DNA of 64,000 nucleotides, from assembly GCA_903834835.1 (NCBI GenBank), contig CAILKO010000066.1, positions 1 to 64,000 on the forward strand, read 5' to 3'. Under the pieces are notes generated by a model. That model did no database searches. It had not been told where the DNA came from and worked only from the letters and a program-made list of their open reading frames with translations. The position numbers and the translations under genes were made by a program. Every line of letters begins with the position of its first letter. Position 1 is the stretch's first letter. Shown here in pieces: positions 26,314 to 37,024 of this stretch. This DNA is from an uncultured Pseudomonadota bacterium (GTDB taxonomy: Bacteria; Pseudomonadota; Gammaproteobacteria; Burkholderiales; SG8-39).

Positions 26314-28752
26314 TCAATGCGCCCGAACTCCGGACTGATCCTCCGGCTTGGCGACATCCGCGCGCGGGGCAACCTGCTCTGGCAGCGGCTCGGGCTGACG
26401 GGTAAGCGCCAGTTCGAGAACCTTGTCGACCCACTTCACCGGAATGATCTCAAGCTTGTTCTTGATATTGTCCGGGATCTCCTGGAGATCCTTGACGTTC
26501 TCTTCGGGAATCAGAACAGTCTTGATCCCGCCGCGGTGCGCAGCGAGCAGTTTCTCCTTCAAACCGCCGATCGGAAGCACTTCTCCGCGCAGCGTGATCT
26601 CGCCTGTCATGGCGACATCGGCGCGCACCGGGATGCCCGTGAGGGCCGACACCATGGCGGTCACGATGCCGATGCCGGCGCTCGGCCCGTCCTTGGGCGT
26701 TGCGCCTTCCGGCAGGTGGATATGCAGATCGTTCTTCTGATAGAAGTCCTCGACGACACCCAGCCTGCGCGAGCGCGCCCGCACGACCGAAAACGCGGCC
26801 TGAATGGACTCCTGCATGACATCGCCCAGCTTGCCCGTGGTGATCGTCTTGCCCTTGCCGGGCATGGTGACCGCCTCGATGGTGAGCAACTCTCCGCCCA
26901 CCTCCGTCCACGCGAGACCGGTTACCTGACCGACCTGGTTTTCCTTTTCGGCCATGCCGAAGCTGTAGCGCCGCACGCCCAGGTACTTGTCCAGATTGCG
27001 CGGCGTGACCATGATGCGCTTCGGCTTGTCGCCGGCGCGCTTCTCGACCAGCAGTTGCTTCACGGCCTTGCGGCAGATCTTCGAGATATCGCGTTCCAGG
27101 CTTCGCACGCCTGCCTCGCGCGTGTAGTAGCGCACGATGTCGCGGATCGCGGGTTCATTCACTGAAAGCTCGCCATCGGACAAGCCGTTGTTCTTCATCT
27201 GCTTCGGCTGAAGGTACTTGATGGCGATATTGACCTTTTCGTCCTCGGTGTACCCGGAGAGGCGAATTACCTCCATGCGATCGAGGAGCGCAGGCGGGAT
27301 ATTCAGTGTGTTCGCCGTCGCGACGAACATCACTTCCGAGAGGTCATACTCCACCTCGATGTAGTGATCGACGAAGGTGTTGTTCTGCTCGGGGTCGAGC
27401 ACTTCGAGCAGCGCCGACGAGGGATCCCCGCGCCAGTCCATGCCCATCTTGTCGACTTCATCGAGCAGGAACAGCGGATTCTTCACGCCCACCTTGGCCA
27501 TGTTCTGCAGAATCTTTCCAGGCATGGATCCGATGTAGGTGCGACGGTGCCCTCGTATTTCGGATTCGTCGCGCACGCCGCCCAGGGACATCCTCACGAA
27601 CTTGCGGTTCGTGGCAAGCGCGATCGACTGCCCGAGCGAGGTCTTGCCCACCCCGGGTGGGCCGACGAGGCAAATTATCGGCGCCTTCATCTGATCCACG
27701 CGCGTCTGAACGGCCAGATACTCGACGATACGCTCCTTGACCTTCTCGAGGCCGTAGTGATCCCGATCCAGAACATCCTGGGCCGTCCTGATGTCCTTGG
27801 AAATCTTGGACTTCTTTTTCCACGGCAGATTGAGCAGCGTATCGATGTAATTGCGCACGACCGTCGCCTCGGCCGACATCGGCGACATGAGCTTCAATTT
27901 CTTCAGCTCGGCGTCCGCCTTCTTGCGTGCGTCCTTGGGCATGTGGGCGCGCTTGATGCGCTTTTCCATCTCCTCGATGTCGGCACCTTCTTCGCCTTCA
28001 CCCAGTTCCTTCTGGATCGCCTTCACCTGTTCGTTCAGGTAGTACTCGCGCTGGCTCTTTTCCATCTGGCGTTTGACGCGCCCGCGGATACGCTTCTCCA
28101 CCTGAAGAATGTCGATCTCTGTTTCAAGTTGCGACAGAAGATGCTCGAGGCGCGCCTTGACCCCGAACATTTCCAGCACCTGCTGCTTCTGCTCGAGCTT
28201 CAGCGGCAGGTGGGCCGCAACGGTATCCGCAAGACGCCCGCCCTCGTCGATGCCCGAGAGCGAGGTCAGTATCTCGGGAGGAATCTTCTTGTTCAGCTTG
28301 ACGTACTGGTCGAAGGCGGAAAGCAGCGCCCTGCGCATCGCCTCGATCTCTGCAGGGTCAGCCTCTTCTGCGGCGATCGGCGTCGCATCGCCTACCCAGT
28401 GCGACTTCATGTCCACGACATTTCGCACACGCGCGCGCGTGGTGCCCTCAACCAGGACCTTGACCGTACCGTCCGGCAACTTGAGCATCTGCAGGATATT
28501 CGAGACGCAGCCGATCTCGTACATGTCCTCGGCGCCGGGATCGTCCTTCGCCGCAGATTTCTGCGCAACCAGCAGGATGGATTTTCCGGCCTCCATCGCC
28601 GTCTCCATCGCCTTGATGGATTTTGGCCTGCCCACGAACAGCGGGATGACCATGTGGGGGAAGACGACGACGTCGCGCAAGGGCAGCAGCGGGTACTGCG
28701 CCGGTCCGGCGACTGAGCCGGCAACTGCCGGGGAATTGGGCGTATCTGACAT
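26314..28752 (-). CDS. lon: ATP-dependent protease La
   Basis: Lon degrades misfolded and selected regulatory proteins in the cytoplasm. The 812-residue chain has the Lon N-terminal domain ([23 protein letters not shown]), a coiled-coil middle part, the AAA+ module with Walker [10 protein letters not shown] and Walker [10 protein letters not shown], and the protease domain. The catalytic serine is near residue 691 in KDGPSAG and the lysine near 734 in GGLKEKL. The start is the ATG at 28752 (MSDTPN); the track start at 28821 adds unrelated sequence. It lies between clpX and hupB, all minus strand. The 209-base gap to clpX may hold its own, possibly heat-responsive, promoter. Confidence 0.97.
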   Translation of the reverse strand: MSDTPNSPAVAGSVAGPAQYPLLPLRDVVVFPHMVIPLFVGRPKSIKAMETAMEAGKSILLVAQKSAAKDDPGAEDMYEIGCVSNILQMLKLPDGTVKVLVEGTTRARVRNVVDMKSHWVGDATPIAAEEADPAEIEAMRRALLSAFDQYVKLNKKIPPEILTSLSGIDEGGRLADTVAAHLPLKLEQKQQVLEMFGVKARLEHLLSQLETEIDILQVEKRIRGRVKRQMEKSQREYYLNEQVKAIQKELGEGEEGADIEEMEKRIKRAHMPKDARKKADAELKKLKLMSPMSAEATVVRNYIDTLLNLPWKKKSKISKDIRTAQDVLDRDHYGLEKVKERIVEYLAVQTRVDQMKAPIICLVGPPGVGKTSLGQSIALATNRKFVRMSLGGVRDESEIRGHRRTYIGSMPGKILQNMAKVGVKNPLFLLDEVDKMGMDWRGDPSSALLEVLDPEQNNTFVDHYIEVEYDLSEVMFVATANTLNIPPALLDRMEVIRLSGYTEDEKVNIAIKYLQPKQMKNNGLSDGELSVNEPAIRDIVRYYTREAGVRSLERDISKICRKAVKQLLVEKRAGDKPKRIMVTPRNLDKYLGVRRYSFGMAEKENQVGQVTGLAWTEVGGELLTIEAVTMPGKGKTITTGKLGDVMQESIQAAFSVVRARSRRLGVVEDFYQKNDLHIHLPEGATPKDGPSAGIGIVTAMVSALTGIPVRADVAMTGEITLRGEVLPIGGLKEKLLAAHRGGIKTVLIPEENVKDLQEIPDNIKNKLEIIPVKWVDKVLELALTRQPEPLPEQVAPRADVAKPEDQSGVRAH

Positions 28753-28961
28753 GGAGGGCCTCTCTAGCCCGAAGCCATCGGGCATGGCATGCAACAAACA
28801 GGGAAGCGCGCCCTGACGCAACTCATGAGATTAGCCTACACGCATGCGCTGCACATCGCAACGCAGCATATCGCTGCATTCCACAAGAATCCACCAAGGA
28901 AAACAGGACAAAAGGAGACTAATTCCACAGACCGCCTTCCGGCGCCCGCACGCAACGAGCT

Positions 28962-30233
<1,272 letters not shown>

Positions 30234-30282
30234 AGATACGGCTCCTAATCAGGCTCCCTGTTCCGGAGGTGCTTCCAAAACA

Positions 30283-30296
30283 CGCGCTTTCGCGCG
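30283..30296 (-). terminator. Short hairpin between clpP and clpX
   Basis: A 5-bp all-GC stem (CGCGC/GCGCG) with a 4-base loop overlaps the end of clpP. Read on the minus strand it is followed by TGTTTTGG. It may be a weak or partial terminator that lowers read-through from tig-clpP into clpX. The stem is short, so this is tentative. Confidence 0.3.
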
Positions 30297-30297
30297 C

Positions 30298-30972
30298 TCA
30301 GCCGGCCTTGCCCGGCACCGCAGGGGCATCTCCCGCATCGCGGGAGGTGAGAACCTTGTCCACCAGGCCATATTTCACGGAAGCCTCCGCGGACATGAAG
30401 TTATCCCGCTCGGTATCGCGTGCGACTGCATCTACGGTCTGGCCGCTGTGCTTCGCGAGTATCTCGTTCAGTCGCTGACGCAGGTAAAGGATCTCGCGCG
30501 CGTGAATCTCGATGTCCGACGCCTGCCCCTGGAAACCGCCCATCGGCTGATGGATCATGACCCTCGAATTCGGCAGGCAGTAACGCTTCCCGGCCGCGCC
30601 GCTCGCGAGCAACAGCGCGCCCATGCTGGCGGCCTGGCCGACGCACAGCGTGCTGACATCCGGCTTGATGAACTGCATGGTGTCATAGATCGCGAGACCC
30701 GCAGATACCGAACCGCCCGGAGAATTGATATAGAAGAAGATGTCCTTGTCGGGGTTCTCGGACTCAAGGAACAGCAGCTGAGCGACGATGAGATTCGCAG
30801 AAACCTCGTTCACCGGTCCGACAAGAAACACCACTCGCTCTTTCAGCAGCCGCGAGTAGATGTCGTAGGCGCGTTCGCCTCGGCCAGACTGCTCCACGAC
30901 CATCGGCACCATGCCGAGGGCTTCTGGCTCCATCATGGATCCTGCCCGTCGCTGCCAGTCGAAATTGTTCAT
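30298..30972 (-). CDS. clpP: ClpP serine protease subunit
   Basis: ClpP forms the tetradecameric proteolytic chamber of ClpXP. The 224-residue precursor has the catalytic triad Ser116 ([11 protein letters not shown]), His141 (VMIHQPMGG) and Asp190 (DTERDNFM). A propeptide of about 20 residues before [11 protein letters not shown] is likely removed. The start ATG at 30972 overlaps the tig stop as ATGA, although ATGs at codons 13-14 are also possible. The track start at 31110 lies inside tig. Confidence 0.97.
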   Translation of the reverse strand: MNNFDWQRRAGSMMEPEALGMVPMVVEQSGRGERAYDIYSRLLKERVVFLVGPVNEVSANLIVAQLLFLESENPDKDIFFYINSPGGSVSAGLAIYDTMQFIKPDVSTLCVGQAASMGALLLASGAAGKRYCLPNSRVMIHQPMGGFQGQASDIEIHAREILYLRQRLNEILAKHSGQTVDAVARDTERDNFMSAEASVKYGLVDKVLTSRDAGDAPAVPGKAG

Positions 30973-32273
30973 GCGTTGCTTTCCATCAGTTCGTCGAAGC
31001 TGATTGCCTTGTCGACCACCTTCGCGTTCGCCAGGACCCAGTCCACGACCTTGCTCTCCAGCGCGAGGCCCTCCATCTCGGAAAGGCGCTGCGGCTGCAT
31101 GTAAAACCACTTTACCACCTCGGCAGGGCTCTCATAGGCCTGCGCTTCGCGCTCGATCAGCGCACGCACTTCGGCCGGCTTCGGCTGGAGGGAGTGCACG
31201 CGCTGCAGTTCGCCGATCAGCAGGCCGAGCGCCACGCGGCGGCGCGCATTGGTTTCAAACACCGCTGGATCCAGCGGCAGCTTGTCCATGCGCAGCCCGC
31301 GCGCCTGCAGATCCTGCGCAGTCGCCTCGACCATGCGCTGAACTTCCATCTGGACCAGCGACATCGGCAATTCGAGCTGTGTGGAGTCGTGCAGCGCCTG
31401 AAGGGTCTGATTCTTGAGTCGTGTCTCGATGCGCTTCTTGACCTCGCGCTCGACATTGGCGCGGATCTCCGTGCGCATCTGCTCAAGGTCGCCCGACGCA
31501 ACACCGAGCGCCTTCGCAAGCTCGGCATCGAGCGGCGGAACGCGCCCTGCCTCGACTCGCTTGACGGCCACTGAGAACACAGCAGTCTTTCCGGCGACTT
31601 CCTTGCCGTGATAGTCCTCGGGGAACTTCAGTTCGAAGTCCTTGCTATCCCCGGCCGACATGCCGCGCACGGCCGCGTCGAACTCGGGAAGCATGCGACC
31701 GTCTCCGATGACGAAAGGCATTGCGGTGCCCTTGCCGCCCGCAAACGGCACACCGTCAATCTTGCCCTCGAAGTCCACCGTCACCCGGTCACCTTCCCCC
31801 GCAGCGCCCGCCCCCTCGACGTACTGGGTGCGTTGCTTGCGAAGAATGTCGATAGTTCGCTCGACCGCAGCATCATCCACCGTCACCGTCGGACGTTCGA
31901 TCGTCACGGCGGCAATATCCCCGATCTTGATTTCTGGATAAACCTCGAAGGTGGCGCTGAATTCGAGCGCCTTGTCGTCGGCCCCGTCTTTCTTCTCGAT
32001 TCGCGGATATCCCGCAACCTTGAGATCGGCCTCCTTGACGAGACTGTCGAACGCCTTCTGCACGGCCGCGGTGAGCACCTCCGATTTCACCTGCGAACCG
32101 TACTGCTTCGCGACCAGTGTGACCGGCACCTTGCCGGGACGGAAGCCGGGCAGCTTCGCCGTCTTCGCGAGTTCCTTCAGCCGCTCACCGACCTGGCGCT
32201 CCACATCATCTGCCGGTACGCTAACCGACACGCGTCGTTCCAGGGTACCGAGTGTCTCTATGTTGACTGCCAT
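30969..32273 (-). CDS. tig: Trigger factor, ribosome-bound chaperone and peptidyl-prolyl isomerase
   Basis: Trigger factor binds at the ribosome exit and shields new chains. The 434-residue protein has the N-terminal ribosome-binding domain with the signature PGFRPGKVP, an FKBP-type domain ([17 protein letters not shown]) and the long helical C-terminal domain. The start is the ATG at 32273 (MAVNIETLG) after a GGGGAAG sequence; the track start at 32384 runs through the tRNA-Leu region. It is the first gene of tig-clpP. Confidence 0.97.
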   Translation of the reverse strand: MAVNIETLGTLERRVSVSVPADDVERQVGERLKELAKTAKLPGFRPGKVPVTLVAKQYGSQVKSEVLTAAVQKAFDSLVKEADLKVAGYPRIEKKDGADDKALEFSATFEVYPEIKIGDIAAVTIERPTVTVDDAAVERTIDILRKQRTQYVEGAGAAGEGDRVTVDFEGKIDGVPFAGGKGTAMPFVIGDGRMLPEFDAAVRGMSAGDSKDFELKFPEDYHGKEVAGKTAVFSVAVKRVEAGRVPPLDAELAKALGVASGDLEQMRTEIRANVEREVKKRIETRLKNQTLQALHDSTQLELPMSLVQMEVQRMVEATAQDLQARGLRMDKLPLDPAVFETNARRRVALGLLIGELQRVHSLQPKPAEVRALIEREAQAYESPAEVVKWFYMQPQRLSEMEGLALESKVVDWVLANAKVVDKAISFDELMESNA

Positions 32274-32354
32274 CAGGCTGCTTCCCCAAAAAAATCCATG
32301 AAAACCCGGATCGTCTGACAATCCAGGCGCAACAGCCGCACGCGGTATCGTCAC

Positions 32355-32439
32355 TGGTGCGAAGGGAGGGACTCGAACCCACACGCCTTTCGGCGCTGGA
32401 ACCTAAATCCAGTGCGTCTACCAATTCCGCCACCCTCGC
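32355..32439 (-). tRNA. tRNA-Leu (TAG)
   Basis: The reverse strand gives an 85-base class II tRNA with acceptor GCGAGGG/CCTTCGC, D-arm TGGCGGAATTGGTAGACGC, anticodon stem CTGGA/TCCAG around TTTAGGT (anticodon TAG), a long variable arm (GCGCCGAAAGGCG), T-loop TTCGAGT and an encoded CCA. It lies directly upstream of tig, as is common in betaproteobacteria. Confidence 0.96.
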
Positions 32440-32643
32440 CGCTGAGTCGTGCCGCGCGGCCCGCCTACACGGCCGGATATCATCCGAAAACCTTGTTGGC
32501 GTATACCAGCCACAACCCCGGTCAGACCGCCAGCAGACGCAGAACGCGTGGCACCCAGGGTGTGCAAGTGTTGCGGCTATTATACTGGCTAACGCTCCCT
32601 TCCCCGATCCTGGGGCCCTAGAAAAATCCTTAAGAATCAATCG

Positions 32644-33489
32644 GTGTCAGTCGCTACTTCAATCTCGCACTACGAAAATTTCCCGGTTGCATCGATTCTC
32701 CTGCCGCGGGAACTGCGTGTGCCGATCGCCCACATCTACCACTTTGCGCGCAGCGCCGACGACTTTGCCGACGAGGGCGATGCGCCCGCCGCGGCACGCC
32801 TTTCTGCGCTCGACGAGTATCGGACGGAACTCGACCGCATCGAGCGCGGGGCTGCGACCGAAGCCCCGCTCTTTCGCGCGCTCGGTGAAACGATCCGCAC
32901 CTACGGGCTGCCCCTGCAGCTGTTTCGCGACCTGCTGGACGCATTTTCCCAGGATGTTGTGAAGCAGCGCTACGCGAGCTTCTCAGAACTGCTCGACTAC
33001 AGTAGGCGCTCGGCCAACCCGGTGGGCCGGCTGCTGTTGCACCTGTTCGATGCCGCGACTCCGCGGAACCTTGACTGGTCGGACTCGATCTGCAGTGCCT
33101 TGCAGCTTGCAAACTTCTGGCAGGACATCGCTATCGACTGGCGCAAGGGGCGAATCTACCTTCCGCAGGACGAGATGGCACGCTATGCCGTAACCGAGGC
33201 TCATGTCGCAAACGGCCGCTGCGACGAAGCCTGGCGCGCGCTCCTCGCTTTCCAGACCGCGCGCACGCGGGAAATGCTTGAGTATGGCGCGCCGCTCGGC
33301 AGCGTGCTTCCCGGGCGCGTCGGACTCGAGATCCGTGTGTCGGTCGCGGGCGGGCTGCGCATACTGAAGAAACTGGATGGCGCCGGCCAGGACATGTTCC
33401 GTCATCGGCCGGTGCTGCGCTGGCACGACTGGCCCCTGCTCCTCGCCGGGTCGCTTTTCCCCTCTCGCACACCGGCGGTCAGCGCATGA
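32644..33489 (+). CDS. hpnC: Hydroxysqualene synthase HpnC
   Basis: HpnC converts presqualene diphosphate to hydroxysqualene in the three-enzyme bacterial squalene route. The 281-residue all-helical protein has the aspartate motif SADDFADEG near residue 37 and the second motif NFWQDIAIDWRKGRIYLP. The start is a GTG at 32644 (MSVATSISHYENFPVAS) with only a weak ribosome-binding site. A TATACT box lies about 58 bases upstream. It is the first gene of a translationally coupled hpnCDE operon. Confidence 0.93.
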   Translation: MSVATSISHYENFPVASILLPRELRVPIAHIYHFARSADDFADEGDAPAAARLSALDEYRTELDRIERGAATEAPLFRALGETIRTYGLPLQLFRDLLDAFSQDVVKQRYASFSELLDYSRRSANPVGRLLLHLFDAATPRNLDWSDSICSALQLANFWQDIAIDWRKGRIYLPQDEMARYAVTEAHVANGRCDEAWRALLAFQTARTREMLEYGAPLGSVLPGRVGLEIRVSVAGGLRILKKLDGAGQDMFRHRPVLRWHDWPLLLAGSLFPSRTPAVSA

Positions 33490-34319
33490 CTCCCGACCAG
33501 TATTGCCAGAACAAGGCCGCCGCAAGCGGATCATCGTTCTATTACAGCTTCCTGTTCCTGCCCGAAGCGCGTCGACGCGCGATCACCGCGCTCTACGCAT
33601 TCTGCAGGGAGGTGGACGACGTCGTTGACGAGACCTCCGACTCTCAGGTCGCTGCGATGTCGCTTGCCTGGTGGCGGACCGAGGTAGGCAAGCTTTTTGA
33701 CGGCACCCCCACCCATCCCGTGACCCGTGCGCTCGAGCCCGCCCTTCAGCCCTACGGCATCACCGCCGACTACCTGAACGAGATCATCAACGGCATGGAG
33801 ATGGACCTGACGCAGTCGCGCTACCTGGACTATGCGGGTCTGGACCGATACTGCTACCGCGTCGCTGGCGTGGTGGGCGTTCTTGCTGCCGGCATATTCG
33901 GTTATTCCAACCCGCGCACGCTCGACTACGCGAAAGCGCTCGGGACCGCGTTCCAGCTCACCAACATCATCCGCGATGTCGGCGAGGATGCGCGCCGTAA
34001 CCGGGTCTACCTTCCGATGGACGAAATGAAGCGCTACGGCGTTCCGGCCGCGGACATCCTGAACGCGCGCGAAAGTGATGGTTTCCGCGCACTCATGAAG
34101 TTCCAGACTGAACGCGCGCGAGCTCACTATGCGAACGCTATGGATCTTCTTCCTGCGGAGGATCGTCGCACCCAGCGACCCGGCCTGATCATGGCCGCCA
34201 TCTACAGCAGCCTGCTCGACGAGATCGAGCGCGAGGGCTTCCGCGTGCTTACGCAACGCACGGCGCTTACGCCCGTGCGCAAACTGTGGATCGCCTGGAA
34301 AACATGGATGCGGGCCTGA
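33486..34319 (+). CDS. hpnD: Presqualene diphosphate synthase HpnD
   Basis: HpnD joins two farnesyl diphosphates to presqualene diphosphate, the first step before HpnC. The 277-residue protein has the opening YCQNKAAASGSSFYYSFLFLP, the first Asp motif CREVDDVVDE and the second, RDVGEDARRNRVYLP. It overlaps hpnC as ATGA. Length is typical for the family. Confidence 0.95.
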   Translation: MTPDQYCQNKAAASGSSFYYSFLFLPEARRRAITALYAFCREVDDVVDETSDSQVAAMSLAWWRTEVGKLFDGTPTHPVTRALEPALQPYGITADYLNEIINGMEMDLTQSRYLDYAGLDRYCYRVAGVVGVLAAGIFGYSNPRTLDYAKALGTAFQLTNIIRDVGEDARRNRVYLPMDEMKRYGVPAADILNARESDGFRALMKFQTERARAHYANAMDLLPAEDRRTQRPGLIMAAIYSSLLDEIEREGFRVLTQRTALTPVRKLWIAWKTWMRA

Positions 34320-34327
34320 GCCGCACG

Positions 34328-35566
34328 ATGCCGGCCCGTCATGTCGCAGTCGTCGGTGCGGGCTATGCCGGCATGGCTGCTGCGGTCGCCCTGGCCGATG
34401 CCGGCGTGCGCGTGAGCATTCACGAAGCCGCATCGGTCCCAGGGGGCCGCGCACGACGAGTGGAACTGCGCGGCGTTGTCCTCGACAACGGTCAGCATGT
34501 GCTGCTCGGTGCCTACCGAGTACTGCTGGGACTAATCGCAAAGGTCGGCGTCCCGTCGCAGGCCCTGCAGCGCGTTCCGCTGGAATTGCGTTACGCCGAC
34601 GGCTTTCGACTGCGCGCGCCGCCTCTGCCGGCGCCCCTGGGACTGCTCGCCGGTCTCCTTGGCGCACGCGGGCTTTCCTGGGGCGAGCGTCTGCAGGCCA
34701 CGCGCTTCATGCTTGCCATGAAACGGCAGAAATTCAGGCTCGCGCGGGACATGAGCGTCGATGCCCTGCTTGCCGCCTACCGCCAGGACGGCCGACTCGC
34801 CTCCCATCTCTGGGTTCCGCTGTGCGTGTCAGCGCTGAACACCCCGAGTGCACTCGCCTCTGCAAGAATATTTCTCGCAGTGCTGCGGGACGGTCTGGCC
34901 GGCACGCGCGCGGACAGCGATCTGATGTTTCCGCGCGTGGATCTGTCCGCGCTCTTCCCCGAGCCGGCTGCCGACTATGTGCGTGCTCGCGGTGGCGAGT
35001 TGCACCTCGATTCCCGCGTGCAGGATCTCGCCGCGCTGCGGAACAGGCATGATGCCGTGATCGTCGCTACAGCCCCGCAGCACGTCAAGACGCTGTTGCC
35101 GGAATACGAACCTGGCTATGCCTATCAGCCGATTGTTACCTGCTACCTGCAGTACGCGACGAAGGTCGCACTGCCACTCCCCATGCTCGGCATTGCCGGG
35201 GCGACCGTACAGTGGGTGTTCGACCGTGGCGCCCTGTTGGGTGCGCACGGACAGCTGGCCTGCGTGATCAGTGCCGAGGGCCGTCATCAGGCGCTCGATC
35301 ATGAATCGCTTGCAGCGGCCTGCCACCTCGAACTCGCGCGCGCGCTACCCGGGCTGCCTGCACCGCTGTGGAATCGCGTGATTGCCGAAAAACGCGCAAC
35401 GATCCGGGTCGACCCGGACCTGCCCCGCGTCGACGAGAGTGCCCCGGGGCCGGGCATCGTCCTCGCAGGAGACTACCTCGATCCCGATTACCCCCCCACG
35501 CTGGAGGCTGCCGTGCGCAGCGGCCTGCGGGCAGCCGGCCTCGTCCTTGCGCGAGGCGCACGGTAA
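34328..35566 (+). CDS. hpnE: Squalene-forming FAD amine-oxidase-like protein HpnE
   Basis: HpnE reduces hydroxysqualene to squalene and completes the pathway. The 412-residue protein has the FAD-binding start HVAVVGAGYAGMAAAVALADAG, then GGRARR, and the C-terminal FAD block VLAGDYLDPDYPPTLEAAVRSG. The start is uncertain: ATG at 34328 gives the family N-terminus, while ATG 34304 or GTG 34286 would overlap hpnD. No squalene-hopene cyclase is in the window, so hopanoid formation must be completed by genes elsewhere. Confidence 0.92.
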   Translation: MPARHVAVVGAGYAGMAAAVALADAGVRVSIHEAASVPGGRARRVELRGVVLDNGQHVLLGAYRVLLGLIAKVGVPSQALQRVPLELRYADGFRLRAPPLPAPLGLLAGLLGARGLSWGERLQATRFMLAMKRQKFRLARDMSVDALLAAYRQDGRLASHLWVPLCVSALNTPSALASARIFLAVLRDGLAGTRADSDLMFPRVDLSALFPEPAADYVRARGGELHLDSRVQDLAALRNRHDAVIVATAPQHVKTLLPEYEPGYAYQPIVTCYLQYATKVALPLPMLGIAGATVQWVFDRGALLGAHGQLACVISAEGRHQALDHESLAAACHLELARALPGLPAPLWNRVIAEKRATIRVDPDLPRVDESAPGPGIVLAGDYLDPDYPPTLEAAVRSGLRAAGLVLARGAR

Positions 35567-35595
35567 AAGATACATCTGACGCGCCGCAGTCCTGG

Positions 35596-35712
35596 CTACA
35601 GCGCCCTTGCGCCGGATAGTCGCACTGCGGCCGCCAGACGTTTCACATCGCGGCGGATGATCTCTGCGTGCTCCTCGGGCGTACTCGGCGTCACTTGATT
35701 GATCCGCCTCCG
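35596..35712 (-). pseudogene. Remnant of a Bug-receptor C-terminus
   Basis: One reverse frame reads INQVTPSTPEEHAEIIRRD and then KRLAAAVRLSGARAL before a stop. This resembles the last helix of Bug/TctC receptors (TPEE...I...D...V...AG). An in-frame TGA precedes it by about 3 codons, and the rest of a receptor gene is absent, so it looks like a decayed fragment between hpnE and the glyoxalase gene. The match is by eye and short. Confidence 0.35.
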
Positions 35713-35745
35713 TCATTCACTGCCATGTTGGCACCGGCTGGCGCA

Positions 35746-36171
35746 CTACCACTCGCCTGTATTCGGCATCGAGACCCAGGGCTCGGCCGGCGACAACGCG
35801 ACGCCCTGCTGCAACAGTTCGACAGATATGAGATCAGGTGATCGAACGAAGGCCATGCGGCCGTCGCGCGGAGGACGTGCGATCGCATAGCCGAGGTCTC
35901 GCATGCGACTGCAAACCGCGTAGATATCGTCGACCTCATAGGCCAGGTGGCCGAAGTTGCGCCCATGGGTGTAGGGCTCGGTCTGGTCCCAGTTATGGGT
36001 GAGTTCGACCGCCGGCAGATCCGGCCGCGTATCGGCGGCAAGAAATACGAGCGTGTAGCGGCCTGCGGGATTGTCCGCGCGCCGGACCTCGGACAGGCCG
36101 AGCCCCTTGCAGAAAAACCTGAGTGCCGCGTCGAGGTCGCGGACACGAACCATGGTGTGGAGATACTTCAT
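35746..36171 (-). CDS. Glyoxalase I-like VOC protein
   Basis: This 141-residue VOC-fold protein resembles lactoylglutathione lyase, which isomerises the methylglyoxal-glutathione adduct. The four metal ligands of GloA are in place: His5 (YLHTMVRV), Glu56 (VELTHNW), His75 (FGHLAYEV) and Glu118 (SVELLQQ). The start [18 protein letters not shown] is close to GloA. The tail after residue 122 ([19 protein letters not shown]) is longer than usual. It stands alone. Confidence 0.82.
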   Translation of the reverse strand: MKYLHTMVRVRDLDAALRFFCKGLGLSEVRRADNPAGRYTLVFLAADTRPDLPAVELTHNWDQTEPYTHGRNFGHLAYEVDDIYAVCSRMRDLGYAIARPPRDGRMAFVRSPDLISVELLQQGVALSPAEPWVSMPNTGEW

Positions 36172-36284
36172 GTCGGAGACTCCCTTTCCGGTACTGTTCG
36201 CAGGATTGCGCCCCGCACTGCGCCGATCATAGGCCAGGCGATGGTATTCTGCTTGGCCCCGCGTCCACGATCACGTGCCGCACC

Positions 36285-36869
36285 ATGACCAAAACCCGTC
36301 TAGAGGCTTTCAGTGACGGCGTAATCGCGATAATCATCACGATCATGGTGCTCGAAATGAAGGCACCGCACGAGCCGACACTCGCCGGCCTCGCGCCGCT
36401 CGCACCGGTGTTCGTAAGCTACGTGCTGAGTTTTGTCTACGTCGCGATCTACTGGAACAACCACCATCACCTGCTCCACGCGGCGCAGCACGTGAGCGGG
36501 CCGATCCTGTGGGCCAATACGCTGCTGCTGTTCTGGCTCTCCCTGATTCCCTTCGTCACCGCATGGATGGGCGAGAACCACTTCGCCACGATCCCCGTCG
36601 CGCTTTACGGCCTCGTTCTGCTATGCGCGGCAAGCTCCTACTACCTGCTAGTCCAATCCCTGCTCGCCCACCACGGCAAGGACTCTACGCTCGCGCGCGC
36701 CATCGGATCCGATCTGAAGGGCAAGCTCTCCTTGCTGATCTATCTGGTAGCGATTGCTGTGGCGCTGATACATCCCTGGGTGGCGGGAGGGCTGTACGCG
36801 CTGGTCGCACTCATCTGGTTGATACCTGATCGCCGGATCGAAAAAGCACTTTCCGACGCGAAGCAGTGA
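36285..36869 (+). CDS. TMEM175-type potassium channel protein
   Basis: This 194-residue membrane protein belongs to the TMEM175 (DUF1211) family, whose bacterial members form tetrameric K+ channels with six helices. The hallmark is the first helix RLEAFSDGVIAIIITIMVLE with FSDG at residue 9. Further helices are visible (VFVSYVLSFVYVAIYW, ILWANTLLLFWLSLIPFVTAW, LIYLVAIAVALI). The WNNHHHLLHAAQHV loop after helix 2 is typical. The start is the ATG at 36285; the track start at 36123 adds no family sequence. Confidence 0.88.
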   Translation: MTKTRLEAFSDGVIAIIITIMVLEMKAPHEPTLAGLAPLAPVFVSYVLSFVYVAIYWNNHHHLLHAAQHVSGPILWANTLLLFWLSLIPFVTAWMGENHFATIPVALYGLVLLCAASSYYLLVQSLLAHHGKDSTLARAIGSDLKGKLSLLIYLVAIAVALIHPWVAGGLYALVALIWLIPDRRIEKALSDAKQ

Positions 36870-36902
36870 ACCTGCGGAGCCCTGCCGCCTAACTGTCGCA
36901 TA

Positions 36903-36924
36903 ATAGTAACAGATATGTTACTAT
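36903..36924 (+). promoter_or_regulatory. Palindromic operator candidate, copy 2 (upstream of the exported methyltransferase)
   Basis: ATAGTAAC-AGATAT-GTTACTAT is a perfect inverted repeat with 8-base arms in the 155-base space before the methyltransferase gene, about 100 bases from its start. A -10-like CATAAT overlaps the left arm on the plus strand. It matches copies 1 and 3 in sequence, spacing and placement relative to the -10-like element. Confidence 0.6.
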
Positions 36925-37024
36925 ATATCATCTCCTCCCTCTGTTTTCGCGCCCTATTCAGACACCCGCTTTCAAGTAAGATAGGCGGGTAAATCTACAG
37001 TCCTTATCCACTGGAGGAGAGAGC

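Noticed and set aside
27364-28716. A 450-residue plus-strand ORF opposite lon
   Set aside because: It is antisense to conserved Lon sequence and shows no recognisable domain.
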